Assembly (NCBI GenBank): GCA_037624485.1
Contig: JASJJC010000019.1
Span: 1 to 50,160 of the forward strand
Length of the DNA stretch: 50,160 nucleotides
Direction: 5' to 3'
From: JAFMKE01 sp037624485
Lineage (GTDB): Bacteria > Bacteroidota > Bacteroidia > Chitinophagales > UBA8649
The notes beneath the pieces were generated by a model, which worked only from the letters and a program-made list of their open reading frames with translations, was not told the origin of the DNA and did not search any database. Both the position numbers and the translations under genes were made by a program. This document shows positions 10,243 through 19,221 of the stretch, piece after piece (within the stretch, counting starts at the first letter, position 1; each line of letters begins with the position of its first letter).

Positions 10243-11256
10243 TTAGTTAACTCGTTCAATAGCATTGATGATTGTGGTATCTCCTGGAAGCATGTTTAAC
10301 GCTTGCTGATAATTTATCAATGCTTCTGAATTATTTCCTTGTATTTCTCTTAGGTTTCCTTTCATGTAATACGCACCAGCATATTGAGGCTGGATTTGGG
10401 TCGCTAAATCAAAATGCTTGTATGCTTTATTTAAGGAGTCTAAGCCAATATAGCAATGTCCAAGATTGAAAAATATTTCATGGTCTTTTGAATTGAGTAA
10501 AACCATTTTTTTGTATTGTTTAACAGCTAAGTTAAATTCATCTTTCTGCTGATAGTGATAAGCTATTGCATACATTGCTTCTCTACTATTTTCGTCTAAA
10601 CGTAAAGCGTTTTCAAAATACTGAACGGATAGGTCGTCGCCATCATAGGAGAATAATAAGCCCAATTGCATATGCGCATTGTAAAATCCGGGATCAACTT
10701 CAATACATGTTTGAAAAGATGAAATAGCTTCATTCTCTTTATTAATCTCCTTAAATATCATTCCTTTAAAGAAATACGCCTCAGCATTGTACTTATTCAA
10801 CTGAATCAGATCCCTGGTAAAATTTAATGCAGCCTCATAGCGCTGCAGGTAATAATTGTAGGCTATAGCTTTAACATATAAGTCTTCATTCTTAGGATTC
10901 ATATTGATGCCTTTACTCATTAATGCTGCAGCATTTGCACCATCGCCCATGTCAACAAATAAATCACCGGCAAACATATAGAAATCGGCGTTTACACTAT
11001 CGATGAATAGCGCACTATAGATATCTGCTTTGGCCTTTGGGAACAAACCCTTGTTTTTGAAATATATGGCTCTATCGAAATATAAATCAGGATTACGAAC
11101 ATCCGCCTGAATCAGACTATCTAATAATATGAGCGTATCGTTTGATTCAATAATAGCTGGATTAACTGGCTCACTTTTCGGATCAGTTTTACAGGCATAT
11201 ATAAAAAGAAGCAGGAGCATTATAAAACTCGATTTTGCTAAGGTGTTAATATTCAT
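10243..11256 (-). CDS. TPR-repeat lipoprotein
   Basis: A lipid-anchored periplasmic or outer-membrane protein of 337 residues made of tetratricopeptide repeats, likely a protein-protein interaction scaffold. The start at 11256 gives a proper lipoprotein signal (MNINTLAKSS, hydrophobic core, then FIYAC with Cys23). A longer reading frame would put charged and aromatic residues ahead of it. About eight TPR-like helix pairs follow, for example AEAYFFKGMIFKEINKENEA and HEIFFNLGHCYIGLDSLNKA. The gene stands alone between a bidirectional terminator and divergent clpB. The family is diverse and nothing in the sequence points to a specific partner. Confidence 0.85.
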   Translation of the reverse strand: MNINTLAKSSFIMLLLLFIYACKTDPKSEPVNPAIIESNDTLILLDSLIQADVRNPDLYFDRAIYFKNKGLFPKAKADIYSALFIDSVNADFYMFAGDLFVDMGDGANAAALMSKGINMNPKNEDLYVKAIAYNYYLQRYEAALNFTRDLIQLNKYNAEAYFFKGMIFKEINKENEAISSFQTCIEVDPGFYNAHMQLGLLFSYDGDDLSVQYFENALRLDENSREAMYAIAYHYQQKDEFNLAVKQYKKMVLLNSKDHEIFFNLGHCYIGLDSLNKAYKHFDLATQIQPQYAGAYYMKGNLREIQGNNSEALINYQQALNMLPGDTTIINAIERVN

Positions 11257-11400
11257 AGGGTAAAGATAGAAAAATTGAATTTCGGATTGGAATTTATACA
11301 TCATTTAGCGCTTGTTTTGTGTCAAAATGTCTTGATATTACTTGCTTGAACGACATAAATTCCGATTTTTTATAATGGTTTATATTTTGAAGGAACTAGG

Positions 11401-11417
11401 TGAGCATGGGTTGCTCA
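11401..11417 (+). promoter_or_regulatory. Small hairpin in the clpB leader
   Basis: TGAGCA and TGCTCA form a 6-bp stem with a 5-base loop, 28 bases before the clpB ATG. It could be an RNA thermometer or protein-binding hairpin, but no Shine-Dalgarno sequence is paired in it, so a role is only a guess. Confidence 0.3.
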
Positions 11418-11445
11418 GTAAGTTGAAAATGAAAAAGAGAAGAAG

Positions 11446-14064
11446 ATGAATCCAAACAATTTTACGCAAAAATCAATGGAGGCTTTGAGCTTTGCTCAAC
11501 AACTAGCCTTTAACAACAATAATCCAAGCATGGAAACTATTCATTTACTTAAGGGAATAGTGGAGAGTGATAAGGATGTTTTGCCTTTTGTCTTAAGTAA
11601 AATGCACCTAGCAATGGCGACCTTAGCCACCTTAGTGGATAGGAATTTAAATGGTTTACCCAAACAAAACAAAGAAGCTGCAGCTTTCCCAAGTAAAGAC
11701 TTTAATCAGGTGATTTTGAAAGCCAATAGCATCATGAAAAAAATGGGCGATAGTTATGTGAGCATCGAACATTTAATTCAAGGAATAATTAGTGTGAACG
11801 ACTCCTTAGCCAAGGACTTGAAAAAAATGGGATTGAACGAATTAGCGATTACAAGGGCTATTGAAGAATTGAGAAAAGGAAGTAAAGTGACTGATCAAAA
11901 TGCGGAAGCAAAATACAATGCATTATCTAAATATGCAGTAAATCTGAATGACCGAGCTAAAGATGGTAAGCTTGACCCTGTGATTGGAAGAGATGAAGAA
12001 ATTCGAAGGGTCTTACATATTTTATCAAGACGAACTAAGAATAATCCAATTTTAGTAGGAGAATCAGGAGTTGGTAAAACTGCCATTGCAGAAGGGATTG
12101 CGCATAGAATTGTTAATGGGGATATTCCTGAAAATTTAAAGTCGAAAGAGATTTTTTCCTTGGATTTAGGATTATTAATGGCTGGTGCAAAATACCGTGG
12201 TGAATTTGAAGAACGCCTAAAAGCTGTAATTAAAGAGGTTCAAGAAGCGGGTAGTAGTATTATTCTTTTTATTGATGAAATTCATACACTTGTTGGTGCA
12301 GGAGCTACAGAAGGTGCTATGGATGCAGCAAATATTTTAAAACCTGCCCTGGCTCGTGGCGATTTGAGAGCAATTGGCGCAACAACTAATAAAGAGTATC
12401 AAAAGTACATTGAGAAGGATAAAGCATTAGAGAGAAGGTTTCAAAAAGTGCTTATTGAAGAGCCAAGTATCGAAGATTCAGTTTCCATATTGAGGGGACT
12501 AAAAGACAGGTATGAGATGCATCACAAGGTGAAAATAAAAGATGATGCAATTATCTCTGCAGTTGAACTTTCTTCTCGTTATATCACAGATAGACAGCTG
12601 CCAGATAAGGCAATTGATTTGATTGATGAGGCAGCAGCTAAGCTTCGCCTCGAGATTGATTCTATGCCCGAGGAGTTAGATGAAATAGAAAGAAAAATTC
12701 GTCAATTAGAAATAGAAAGGGAAGCCATAAAGCGGGAAAAGGATGAAAAGAAGATCAAAGATTTAAGCAAGCAAATAGCAGAATGGACCTCCAAGCGAAC
12801 GGCCTTTAGGGCTAAATGGCAAAAGGAAAAGGAATTGCTAGATAATATGCAAGCCAAGAGAAAGGAAATTGATGGTTTTAAATTGCGAGCAGAGCAGCTT
12901 GAACGCGATGGCAAGTATGGTGAAGTAGCTGAGATTCGTTATGGTAAAATAAAAGCTGCTCAGGATGAAGTCAAAATACTAGAAAGTACCTTGCAAAATA
13001 TCAATAGCGAATCCAGATTATTGAAAGAAGAGGTAGATGCGGAAGATATCGCTGAAATCGTTTCTAAATGGACAGGAATTCCAGTTTCCAAAATGATCGA
13101 AACAGAACGAATTAAGTTGTTGCGTTTAGAGGACGAATTAGGTAAACGAGTGATAGGGCAGAAAGAAGCAATCGGAGCTGTGTCTAATGCAATACGAAGA
13201 AATAGAGCTGGTCTATCGGATGAAAACAGACCTATTGGATCGTTCTTGTTTATCGGCAGTTCAGGCGTTGGAAAAACAGAATTATCAAAAGCATTGGCGA
13301 GTTATTTGTTCAATGACGATAGCGCAATTATCCGGATAGACATGAGTGAGTACATGGAGAAACATTCCGTATCAAGATTGTTAGGGGCGCCTCCGGGATA
13401 TATAGGGTATGATGAAGGAGGTCAATTGACGGAGCCTGTGCGCAAAAAGCCATATTCAGTTGTTCTGCTTGATGAGTTCGAAAAAGCGCATCCCGAAGTA
13501 AACAACGTTTTACTTCAAGTTTTGGATGAAGGACGCCTAACGGATAATAAAGGAAGAGTAGCCAATTTTAAGAATACAATAATTATTATGACTTCTAATA
13601 TCGGGTCAGATATTATTCAGGAAAACTATGTAGGTGTGGAGTCTGAATATTTAGCGGGGGTTTACACGACAACTAAGGAACAAGTGATTTTAAGATTGCA
13701 GCATTCGGTTCGACCAGAATTTTTAAATCGAATAGATGAGGTCACCATGTTTGAGCCATTGACAAGAAGTAATTTAAAGGAAATTGCCTTATTACAAATA
13801 GAAAATCTCAAAGAGCGTCTCGCTTTACAAGAGATTTCAATGAGTATTTCAGAAAAAGCATTGGATATGATTGCTGACGAAGGATATGACCCACAATATG
13901 GAGCGCGACCGATTAAAAGATTGATTCAGCGCGACATTGTAAACCTATTATCTAAAAAATTATTAGGGAATGAAATTCGCAGTGGTTCAAGTTTTACGGT
14001 AGATGTTGAAAATGGAGAATTAATCATTAAGACAGATTTAGTAAATCAGGTATTTTTAAACTAA
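11446..14064 (+). CDS. clpB: ATP-dependent disaggregase ClpB
   Basis: Hsp100 disaggregase that works with DnaK to pull proteins out of aggregates in the cytoplasm. The protein has 872 residues, the normal ClpB length. A Clp N-domain (1-150) precedes the first AAA+ module, which has Walker A GESGVGKT (205-212) and Walker B FIDEIH (D277, E278). A coiled-coil M domain (about 405-530), diagnostic for ClpB against ClpA or ClpC, follows. The second AAA+ module has Walker A GSSGVGKT (604-611) and Walker B LLDEFEK (D676, E677). No ClpP-binding loop is expected or seen. The A/G-rich tract AAAAAGAGAAGAAG directly precedes the ATG. An intrinsic terminator follows, then lon on the same strand. All catalytic motifs are intact. 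Confidence 0.97.
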   Translation: MNPNNFTQKSMEALSFAQQLAFNNNNPSMETIHLLKGIVESDKDVLPFVLSKMHLAMATLATLVDRNLNGLPKQNKEAAAFPSKDFNQVILKANSIMKKMGDSYVSIEHLIQGIISVNDSLAKDLKKMGLNELAITRAIEELRKGSKVTDQNAEAKYNALSKYAVNLNDRAKDGKLDPVIGRDEEIRRVLHILSRRTKNNPILVGESGVGKTAIAEGIAHRIVNGDIPENLKSKEIFSLDLGLLMAGAKYRGEFEERLKAVIKEVQEAGSSIILFIDEIHTLVGAGATEGAMDAANILKPALARGDLRAIGATTNKEYQKYIEKDKALERRFQKVLIEEPSIEDSVSILRGLKDRYEMHHKVKIKDDAIISAVELSSRYITDRQLPDKAIDLIDEAAAKLRLEIDSMPEELDEIERKIRQLEIEREAIKREKDEKKIKDLSKQIAEWTSKRTAFRAKWQKEKELLDNMQAKRKEIDGFKLRAEQLERDGKYGEVAEIRYGKIKAAQDEVKILESTLQNINSESRLLKEEVDAEDIAEIVSKWTGIPVSKMIETERIKLLRLEDELGKRVIGQKEAIGAVSNAIRRNRAGLSDENRPIGSFLFIGSSGVGKTELSKALASYLFNDDSAIIRIDMSEYMEKHSVSRLLGAPPGYIGYDEGGQLTEPVRKKPYSVVLLDEFEKAHPEVNNVLLQVLDEGRLTDNKGRVANFKNTIIIMTSNIGSDIIQENYVGVESEYLAGVYTTTKEQVILRLQHSVRPEFLNRIDEVTMFEPLTRSNLKEIALLQIENLKERLALQEISMSISEKALDMIADEGYDPQYGARPIKRLIQRDIVNLLSKKLLGNEIRSGSSFTVDVENGELIIKTDLVNQVFLN

Positions 14065-14069
14065 ATTTG
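14062..14069 (+). promoter_or_regulatory. Candidate lon promoter overlapping the clpB stop codon
   Basis: TAAATTTG (followed by C) is a perfect match to the TAnnTTTG -7 element; its first three bases are the clpB stop codon. A weak -33 (TTTAG, 14037-14041) lies 20 bases upstream. Transcription would start near 14075, so the clpB terminator hairpin would sit at the 5' end of the lon mRNA. Confidence 0.45.
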
Positions 14070-14077
14070 CAGAACTG

Positions 14078-14112
14078 AAAAAGCGGTTGCTCGTTTATGG
14101 CAACCGCTTTTT
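14078..14112 (+). terminator. Intrinsic terminator after clpB
   Basis: AAAAAGCGGTTGC (14078-14090) pairs with GCAACCGCTTTTT (14100-14112) around a 9-base loop, ending in a run of six T. It lies 14 bases after the clpB stop codon. Confidence 0.85.
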
Positions 14113-14133
14113 TCAATAAATAAAGAGGAACCT

Positions 14134-16530
14134 ATGGATTTTGGAGAACAGTTTATATCAATTGAGGAAGATGCGGAGTTTTTGCCCATAATAAGTGAAG
14201 ATGAGATTGGAGAGAATGATAATATTGAAATTAAGGAGGCCCTGCCGGTGCTGGCTTTGCGAAATTCAGTAATTTTCCCTGGTGTAATAATGCCGATTAC
14301 TGTAGGAAGAGATACTTCAATTAAGGCAGTTCGCTCTGCTTATCGTAAAGATAAATTGATTGGTGTATTGGCTCAGACTAATGCGAATGAAGAAGAACCT
14401 GGCTTTAATGATTTGTATGAGATAGGAACCTTAGCGCGAATTATTAAAATGCTCAAAATGCCCGATGGCACCAATACGGTCATTTTGCAGGGAGTAAGCA
14501 AAATAAAAATGCTTGAAGGTGTTCAAGATGACCCCTTCATGAAGGCAATTTTTGTTAAGGTTGAGGAGAAGAAACCTAAGCAAACAAAAGAATTTAAAGC
14601 CTTGATATCGACTATTGAAGATTTAGCTAAGGAGATCATTCAGAAGTCGAATCACATACCAAGTGAGGCTGCGGGAGTTTTAAAAAATATTAAAAATCGC
14701 TTCTTTCTTGTCAATTTCATTGCCTCAAATTTGAATGCTGGTGTTTCGGACAAGCAACAACTTTTGAGTATTGACGATTTAAATATTCGAGCCAATAAGG
14801 TCCTTGAACATTTAAATAATGAGTTGCAATTGCTTGACTTAAAAAATAAGATTCAAGATAAAACTCGTGTTGACATTGAAAAACAACAACGCGATTATTT
14901 CTTGCATCAGCAGTTAAAAGCAATACAAGAAGAATTAGGGCAAGATAACCCCGCAAAAGAATTGGAAGGCCTAAAGGAACGTGCTGCCAAAATGAAATGG
15001 CCGAAAAAAGTAGAAGAAACCTTCCAAAAGGAATACAAAAAGTTACATCGCACGAACCCTGCTGCACCTGAGTACGCGCTGACTATTAATCACTTGGAGT
15101 TACTATTGGATTTACCATGGGGTGTGACCACTAAAGATAATTTGGACCTTGTGAAAGCTAAGAAAGTTTTGGATGCTGAGCACTATGGATTGGATAAGAT
15201 CAAAGATCGAATACTCGAGTACTTGGCAGTTATAAAGTTAAAAGGAGATTTAAAATCACCGATTCTTTGCTTTGTTGGACCTCCAGGGGTAGGTAAAACC
15301 TCATTAGGGAAATCGATTGCATCAGCTATAGGTAGGGAATACATTCGAATGAGCTTAGGGGGGTTGCATGATGAAAGTGAAATCAGAGGTCATCGTAAGA
15401 CATACATCGGGGCTATGCCAGGTAGAATTGTTCAGTCCCTAAAAAAAGTAAAATCATCTAATCCAGTTTTCATTCTCGATGAGATTGATAAGGTGGGTAA
15501 AGATTTTAGAGGAGATCCAAGTTCGGCCTTATTGGAGGTCTTAGATCCTGAACAGAATAGTACCTTTTATGATAACTACCTAGAATCAGAATTTGACCTA
15601 AGTAAGGTTATGTTTGTAGCTACTGCAAACGATTTAGGCTCTATTCAGCCAGCTCTTCGTGATAGAATGGAGATTATTCACTTGGGTGGATACTCATTAG
15701 AGGAGAAAGTAGAAATAGCAAAAAAACATTTAATACCTCAACAACGAAAATCTCACGGTCTAAAAGCTAAGCAATTAAAGATTGGTAAAGCCTCACTTGA
15801 AGAGCTTGCACAAAAATATACAAGGGAAAGTGGTGTGCGTAGTTTGGAAAGACAAGTGGCTGCGGTGATGCGTGCGATTGCCAAACGAATCACGATGGAA
15901 GAGGATTATAATATTTCTGTTAGCTCAGAAGATTTAGAAACTTACCTTGGGGTCTCTCATTTTGATAGTGATAAAGCTTTAGATAAAAACCCTCCGGGCG
16001 TTGCCATTGGCTTGGCTTATACCTCTGTTGGTGGAGATGTTTTATATATTGAGTCAACTAAATATAAAGGAAAAGAGCAGTTTAAATTGACTGGAAACCT
16101 AGGGGATGTTATGAAGGAGTCTTCTAATACCGCATTTTCATATTTGAAAGCACATGCCTCGGAAATAGGTATTGAAATGGACAGTTTTGAAAATCAAGTT
16201 GTTCATTTACATTTCCCCGCGGGCGGAACACCTAAAGATGGGCCTTCGGCAGGAATTACAATCTTAAGTGCTTTGGCTTCCTTGTTTTCAGGAAAAAAAG
16301 TAAAACCTTTCCTAGCGATGACCGGAGAAATTAGTTTGCGCGGAAAAGTATTACCTGTTGGGGGAATTAAGGAAAAGGTTTTGGCAGCCAAGCGAGCAGG
16401 GATAAAAGAAATAATCATGTGCGCAGACAATGAAAAAGACGTGAATGAAATCAATCAAGAATACATCAAAGGGCTTAAGTTTCATTTTGTTGAGGATATG
16501 AGCAAAGTATTGAAACTGGCTTTGGTTTAA
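14134..16530 (+). CDS. lon: ATP-dependent protease Lon
   Basis: Cytoplasmic AAA+ serine protease that degrades misfolded and regulatory proteins; 798 residues, normal for LonA. The N-terminal substrate-binding domain starts near residue 36 (LPVLALRNSVIFPG) after an acidic extension of about 35 residues. The ATPase has Walker A GPPGVGKT (382-389) and Walker B VFILDEIDK (445-453). The protease domain carries the catalytic serine S705 in PKDGPSAG and the lysine K748 in GGIKEKVLAA, so the Ser-Lys dyad is intact. The start is supported by an AGAGGA ribosome-binding site (14124-14129), unusual in this phylum. It lies just after clpB, but a terminator separates the two; a promoter overlapping the clpB stop may serve it. 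Confidence 0.97.
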   Translation: MDFGEQFISIEEDAEFLPIISEDEIGENDNIEIKEALPVLALRNSVIFPGVIMPITVGRDTSIKAVRSAYRKDKLIGVLAQTNANEEEPGFNDLYEIGTLARIIKMLKMPDGTNTVILQGVSKIKMLEGVQDDPFMKAIFVKVEEKKPKQTKEFKALISTIEDLAKEIIQKSNHIPSEAAGVLKNIKNRFFLVNFIASNLNAGVSDKQQLLSIDDLNIRANKVLEHLNNELQLLDLKNKIQDKTRVDIEKQQRDYFLHQQLKAIQEELGQDNPAKELEGLKERAAKMKWPKKVEETFQKEYKKLHRTNPAAPEYALTINHLELLLDLPWGVTTKDNLDLVKAKKVLDAEHYGLDKIKDRILEYLAVIKLKGDLKSPILCFVGPPGVGKTSLGKSIASAIGREYIRMSLGGLHDESEIRGHRKTYIGAMPGRIVQSLKKVKSSNPVFILDEIDKVGKDFRGDPSSALLEVLDPEQNSTFYDNYLESEFDLSKVMFVATANDLGSIQPALRDRMEIIHLGGYSLEEKVEIAKKHLIPQQRKSHGLKAKQLKIGKASLEELAQKYTRESGVRSLERQVAAVMRAIAKRITMEEDYNISVSSEDLETYLGVSHFDSDKALDKNPPGVAIGLAYTSVGGDVLYIESTKYKGKEQFKLTGNLGDVMKESSNTAFSYLKAHASEIGIEMDSFENQVVHLHFPAGGTPKDGPSAGITILSALASLFSGKKVKPFLAMTGEISLRGKVLPVGGIKEKVLAAKRAGIKEIIMCADNEKDVNEINQEYIKGLKFHFVEDMSKVLKLALV

Positions 16531-16569
16531 ATTTGACTGAATAAGGCAATAATTAAATAGCCCAGAAGC

Positions 16570-18648
16570 TTACTTCGGGTGATAAGTTTGCATCGCTCGT
16601 TGAAGATTCTTTTCTTTATCAAAATAGACCTGCTTTAGCTCCTTATTTACGAACATTTCCATTTGATCAGTATAATGTGGACTATCCTTATTAGCAGAGC
16701 TGCCAAAACAATTGATGGTTTCAATTCTTTCTAAACCTTCTTTATCATAAGTAGCAAATAGAATGAAGGATTCCCCAAGTACCGTTTTATACATCCCTTT
16801 TTTATAAGGCTCAGTATACATCTGTGTTATAACTTCAGGGATACCCCATATAGGTAATTCTACATCCCCTCTCACGTGTTTCTGCAAGTCACCAAGTTCT
16901 ATGTCAATACTTCCATAATGTTTGAGTAAATGCTTTTTGGCAAACTTCAGTGCATTGGCAAATTCTTCCTTAGGAAGTGCTTTGTTTAATTCGGATATTT
17001 TATGGCCATCCATATAATCTAACAAGTACTGAACTCCTAATGAAATAATAGCAGCTTCTCTATCTTCTGCAGTGGTGCTTCCGTCCCATCGTTTAATTTT
17101 TTCTATGACGTCAGCAATTTCAGGATATTCTTGAGCATCTAATTGTCTTATCTCGTCTAAATTCATAATAGATCGGGTATGTAATGGGAAACTCATTTTG
17201 GAATCATACTTTAATCGCTTGAGGTCTTCATAGGAGATCAGCTCTTCTTCCTTCATTAATTCTTGAAATCTTATACTTCTAGCCGTTACACCCATTTGAT
17301 AACCTATGGTAGGGTCAAAGTCTTTTGGATTGGGATTATTTTCCGGTCCGGTGCAATCAAAACCAGAGTTATTCATATTAAACACATATCCACTACTTGG
17401 ATTTTCAACCATATTTAACTCACTAATTGGCTTAAATATTGGCTCCCAAAAGGTCTCACTTGTATTCCCTGGTAATACTTGTCTCCAATCATAATTTTGA
17501 TTTCTTTCAGGAAACAAACCATTGCCTAAAAATAAAATATTCCCGTCTTTATCTCCATAAATAAAATTCAAGCTAGGCAATTGTTGCATATCAATGGCCG
17601 CCTTATATTCTTCAATATTATTTGCTTTATTCATTTTGTATTGTTGTTCAGCTGCACCTATTACTTGATTTGCTGGGAAACGGATTGCATAGTATCCCGA
17701 TTTATTTTTGATTACTGTTCCGTACTTGCATTCATAAAAGGTTCGGGAAATGGGTAAGCGGATACCCGCCACTTTCACTTTAATCCTAAGTTTCCTTTCT
17801 TCAAGTTCTAACCACTCATCATCATATTTGTAGAAATTCCTTTTTTTCGGGTGCATTTCTAATTCATAGACGTCGTCAAGGTCATCGTAGTTTACTGTAT
17901 GCGTCCACCCAAGATGTGAGTTGGTTCCGATAAACGGAACAATGCCCGCTGCAAAAGTAGCTCCATGAAATTGCCAACCCTCGTCGCTATTAATTTGAAC
18001 TTCGTACCACGCAGCAAAACCCTCGAGCGGTTGGTGCGAGTTTGCAATCATGTAGGTTTTATCTTCTACTGTTTTATGCGGAGCGATAGCAAAGCCATTC
18101 GAACCAGCAGGAAGTGAATATCGGGTGTATCTTCCTAACTTGTTTTCAAACATTCTGATAATATCATTCTGTACCATAGAGATCAAACTGAGGTTTAGCA
18201 GGTAAGTTTCAATGATATCATATGCAGTAATCGGGAATAGTTTTCGGTGCCTTATTTCTTTAGGGTGGGTTGTAGCATATTGGTTAACTCCTGCGGTATA
18301 GGCTTCGATTATTTTTTTAAAATCACTTGAAAAGCTAGTATCGTATAACTTGGAAACAGTTTTCTCAGCATGCACAATAAAACTTAATGCATCGAGTATT
18401 GCTCCCTCTTTACCCGTCACTGAGCCGAGCATTTGCTCGCTCCCCAAGAGAGATTCTTGGACATCATAAAAATTATCTTCGCATTGAACCCAAGCCAGCG
18501 CATAAGCAGCTTCGGCATCCGTTTTTGAATAGATGTAAGGGACACCAAATTCATCCCTGAGGATGAGAATGTTTTCCGTATTGACATCTTGCGCAAGCAT
18601 TGTATTGAATGTGCAAAAGACCGTAAGTAAACTAAGCAGAAATTTCAT
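16570..18648 (-). CDS. Secreted penicillin acylase family protein (possible acyl-homoserine lactone acylase)
   Basis: An Ntn-hydrolase that cleaves amide bonds in the periplasm. Substrates in this family include penicillins, N-acyl-homoserine lactones and other acylated amines; the substrate here cannot be read from sequence. It has 692 residues with a signal peptide (1-19, ending MLA). The family normally matures by self-cleavage, and the N-terminal nucleophile of the beta chain would be S183 in PAGSNGFAIAP. Alpha-chain motifs (ILRDEFGVPYIYSKTDAEAAYALAW) and the beta-chain SHLGWTHTVNYDD region are present. It is the last gene of a minus-strand run, 39 bases after apt, so it is likely co-transcribed with apt and the two genes before it. 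No terminator was seen in the 39 bases that separate it from convergent lon. Confidence 0.9.
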   Translation of the reverse strand: MKFLLSLLTVFCTFNTMLAQDVNTENILILRDEFGVPYIYSKTDAEAAYALAWVQCEDNFYDVQESLLGSEQMLGSVTGKEGAILDALSFIVHAEKTVSKLYDTSFSSDFKKIIEAYTAGVNQYATTHPKEIRHRKLFPITAYDIIETYLLNLSLISMVQNDIIRMFENKLGRYTRYSLPAGSNGFAIAPHKTVEDKTYMIANSHQPLEGFAAWYEVQINSDEGWQFHGATFAAGIVPFIGTNSHLGWTHTVNYDDLDDVYELEMHPKKRNFYKYDDEWLELEERKLRIKVKVAGIRLPISRTFYECKYGTVIKNKSGYYAIRFPANQVIGAAEQQYKMNKANNIEEYKAAIDMQQLPSLNFIYGDKDGNILFLGNGLFPERNQNYDWRQVLPGNTSETFWEPIFKPISELNMVENPSSGYVFNMNNSGFDCTGPENNPNPKDFDPTIGYQMGVTARSIRFQELMKEEELISYEDLKRLKYDSKMSFPLHTRSIMNLDEIRQLDAQEYPEIADVIEKIKRWDGSTTAEDREAAIISLGVQYLLDYMDGHKISELNKALPKEEFANALKFAKKHLLKHYGSIDIELGDLQKHVRGDVELPIWGIPEVITQMYTEPYKKGMYKTVLGESFILFATYDKEGLERIETINCFGSSANKDSPHYTDQMEMFVNKELKQVYFDKEKNLQRAMQTYHPK

Positions 18649-18687
18649 TAAGGCTGATTTATTTTTGGTTGGTTTAAAAAATTATGC

Positions 18688-19221
18688 TCAGTAGTTTACC
18701 AAACTATTTAATGCCACAGCTGGGTAGGCTTTTTTTATTAGGGGCTCAGCTCCCAAGAAACTTAGATTGACTAAGAAACTGAAGGAATGTATTTTTGCTC
18801 CCTGACGCTCAAGAAGCTGTGCCGCAGCGATGGCGGTACCTCCGGTTGCCAATAAATCATCATGGACCATAACCTTCCAGTCTTTTTGTACATGGCCTTT
18901 GTGAATTTCTATAGAGGCTTTCCCGTACTCTAAATCGTAGTGAATTTCATCTGTAGCGCCGGGAAGTTTACCTTTTTTTCGTAAAGGTATGAATGGGACA
19001 TTAAGGTATTGAGCCAATAAGGTTCCAAACCAAAAACCTCTGCTTTCAATAGCAGCAATGGCATCTGGGTTTACCTCAATCGTATTTGCCAAAGCCTTAA
19101 CTACTTTTTTTGTCAGCTCAGGATAAAGCAATACAGTGGTTAAATCTTTAAAAACAATTCCGTCCTTGGGAAAGTCGACAACATCTCTTATTATTTCTTT
19201 AAGTTCTTGCTCTAAACTCAT
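18688..19221 (-). CDS. apt: Adenine phosphoribosyltransferase
   Basis: Purine salvage enzyme: adenine + PRPP gives AMP + pyrophosphate, in the cytoplasm. The 177 residues match the usual length. The PRPP-binding signature is VMVHDDLLATGGTA, and the substrate-flap regions IESRGFWFG and PLRKKGKLPG are conserved. Its start codon overlaps the end of the helix-hairpin-helix gene by 4 bases, which suggests translational coupling. The neighbours (transporter, HhH protein, acylase) have no clear metabolic link to purines. Confidence 0.97.
   Translation of the reverse strand: MSLEQELKEIIRDVVDFPKDGIVFKDLTTVLLYPELTKKVVKALANTIEVNPDAIAAIESRGFWFGTLLAQYLNVPFIPLRKKGKLPGATDEIHYDLEYGKASIEIHKGHVQKDWKVMVHDDLLATGGTAIAAAQLLERQGAKIHSFSFLVNLSFLGAEPLIKKAYPAVALNSLVNY

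Noticed and set aside
14717..15067. 116-codon minus-strand frame inside lon
   Set aside because: It is antisense to conserved lon coding sequence, has low-complexity composition and no domain; a shadow of the real gene.
16868..16884. CACGTG-centred sequence as a parS site
   Set aside because: Only the left half and the core resemble parS; the right half lacks GAAACA. It lies inside the acylase gene. No better parS was seen.
18660..18667. TATTTTTG on the plus strand as a promoter
   Set aside because: No plus-strand gene follows and there is no suitable -33 element.
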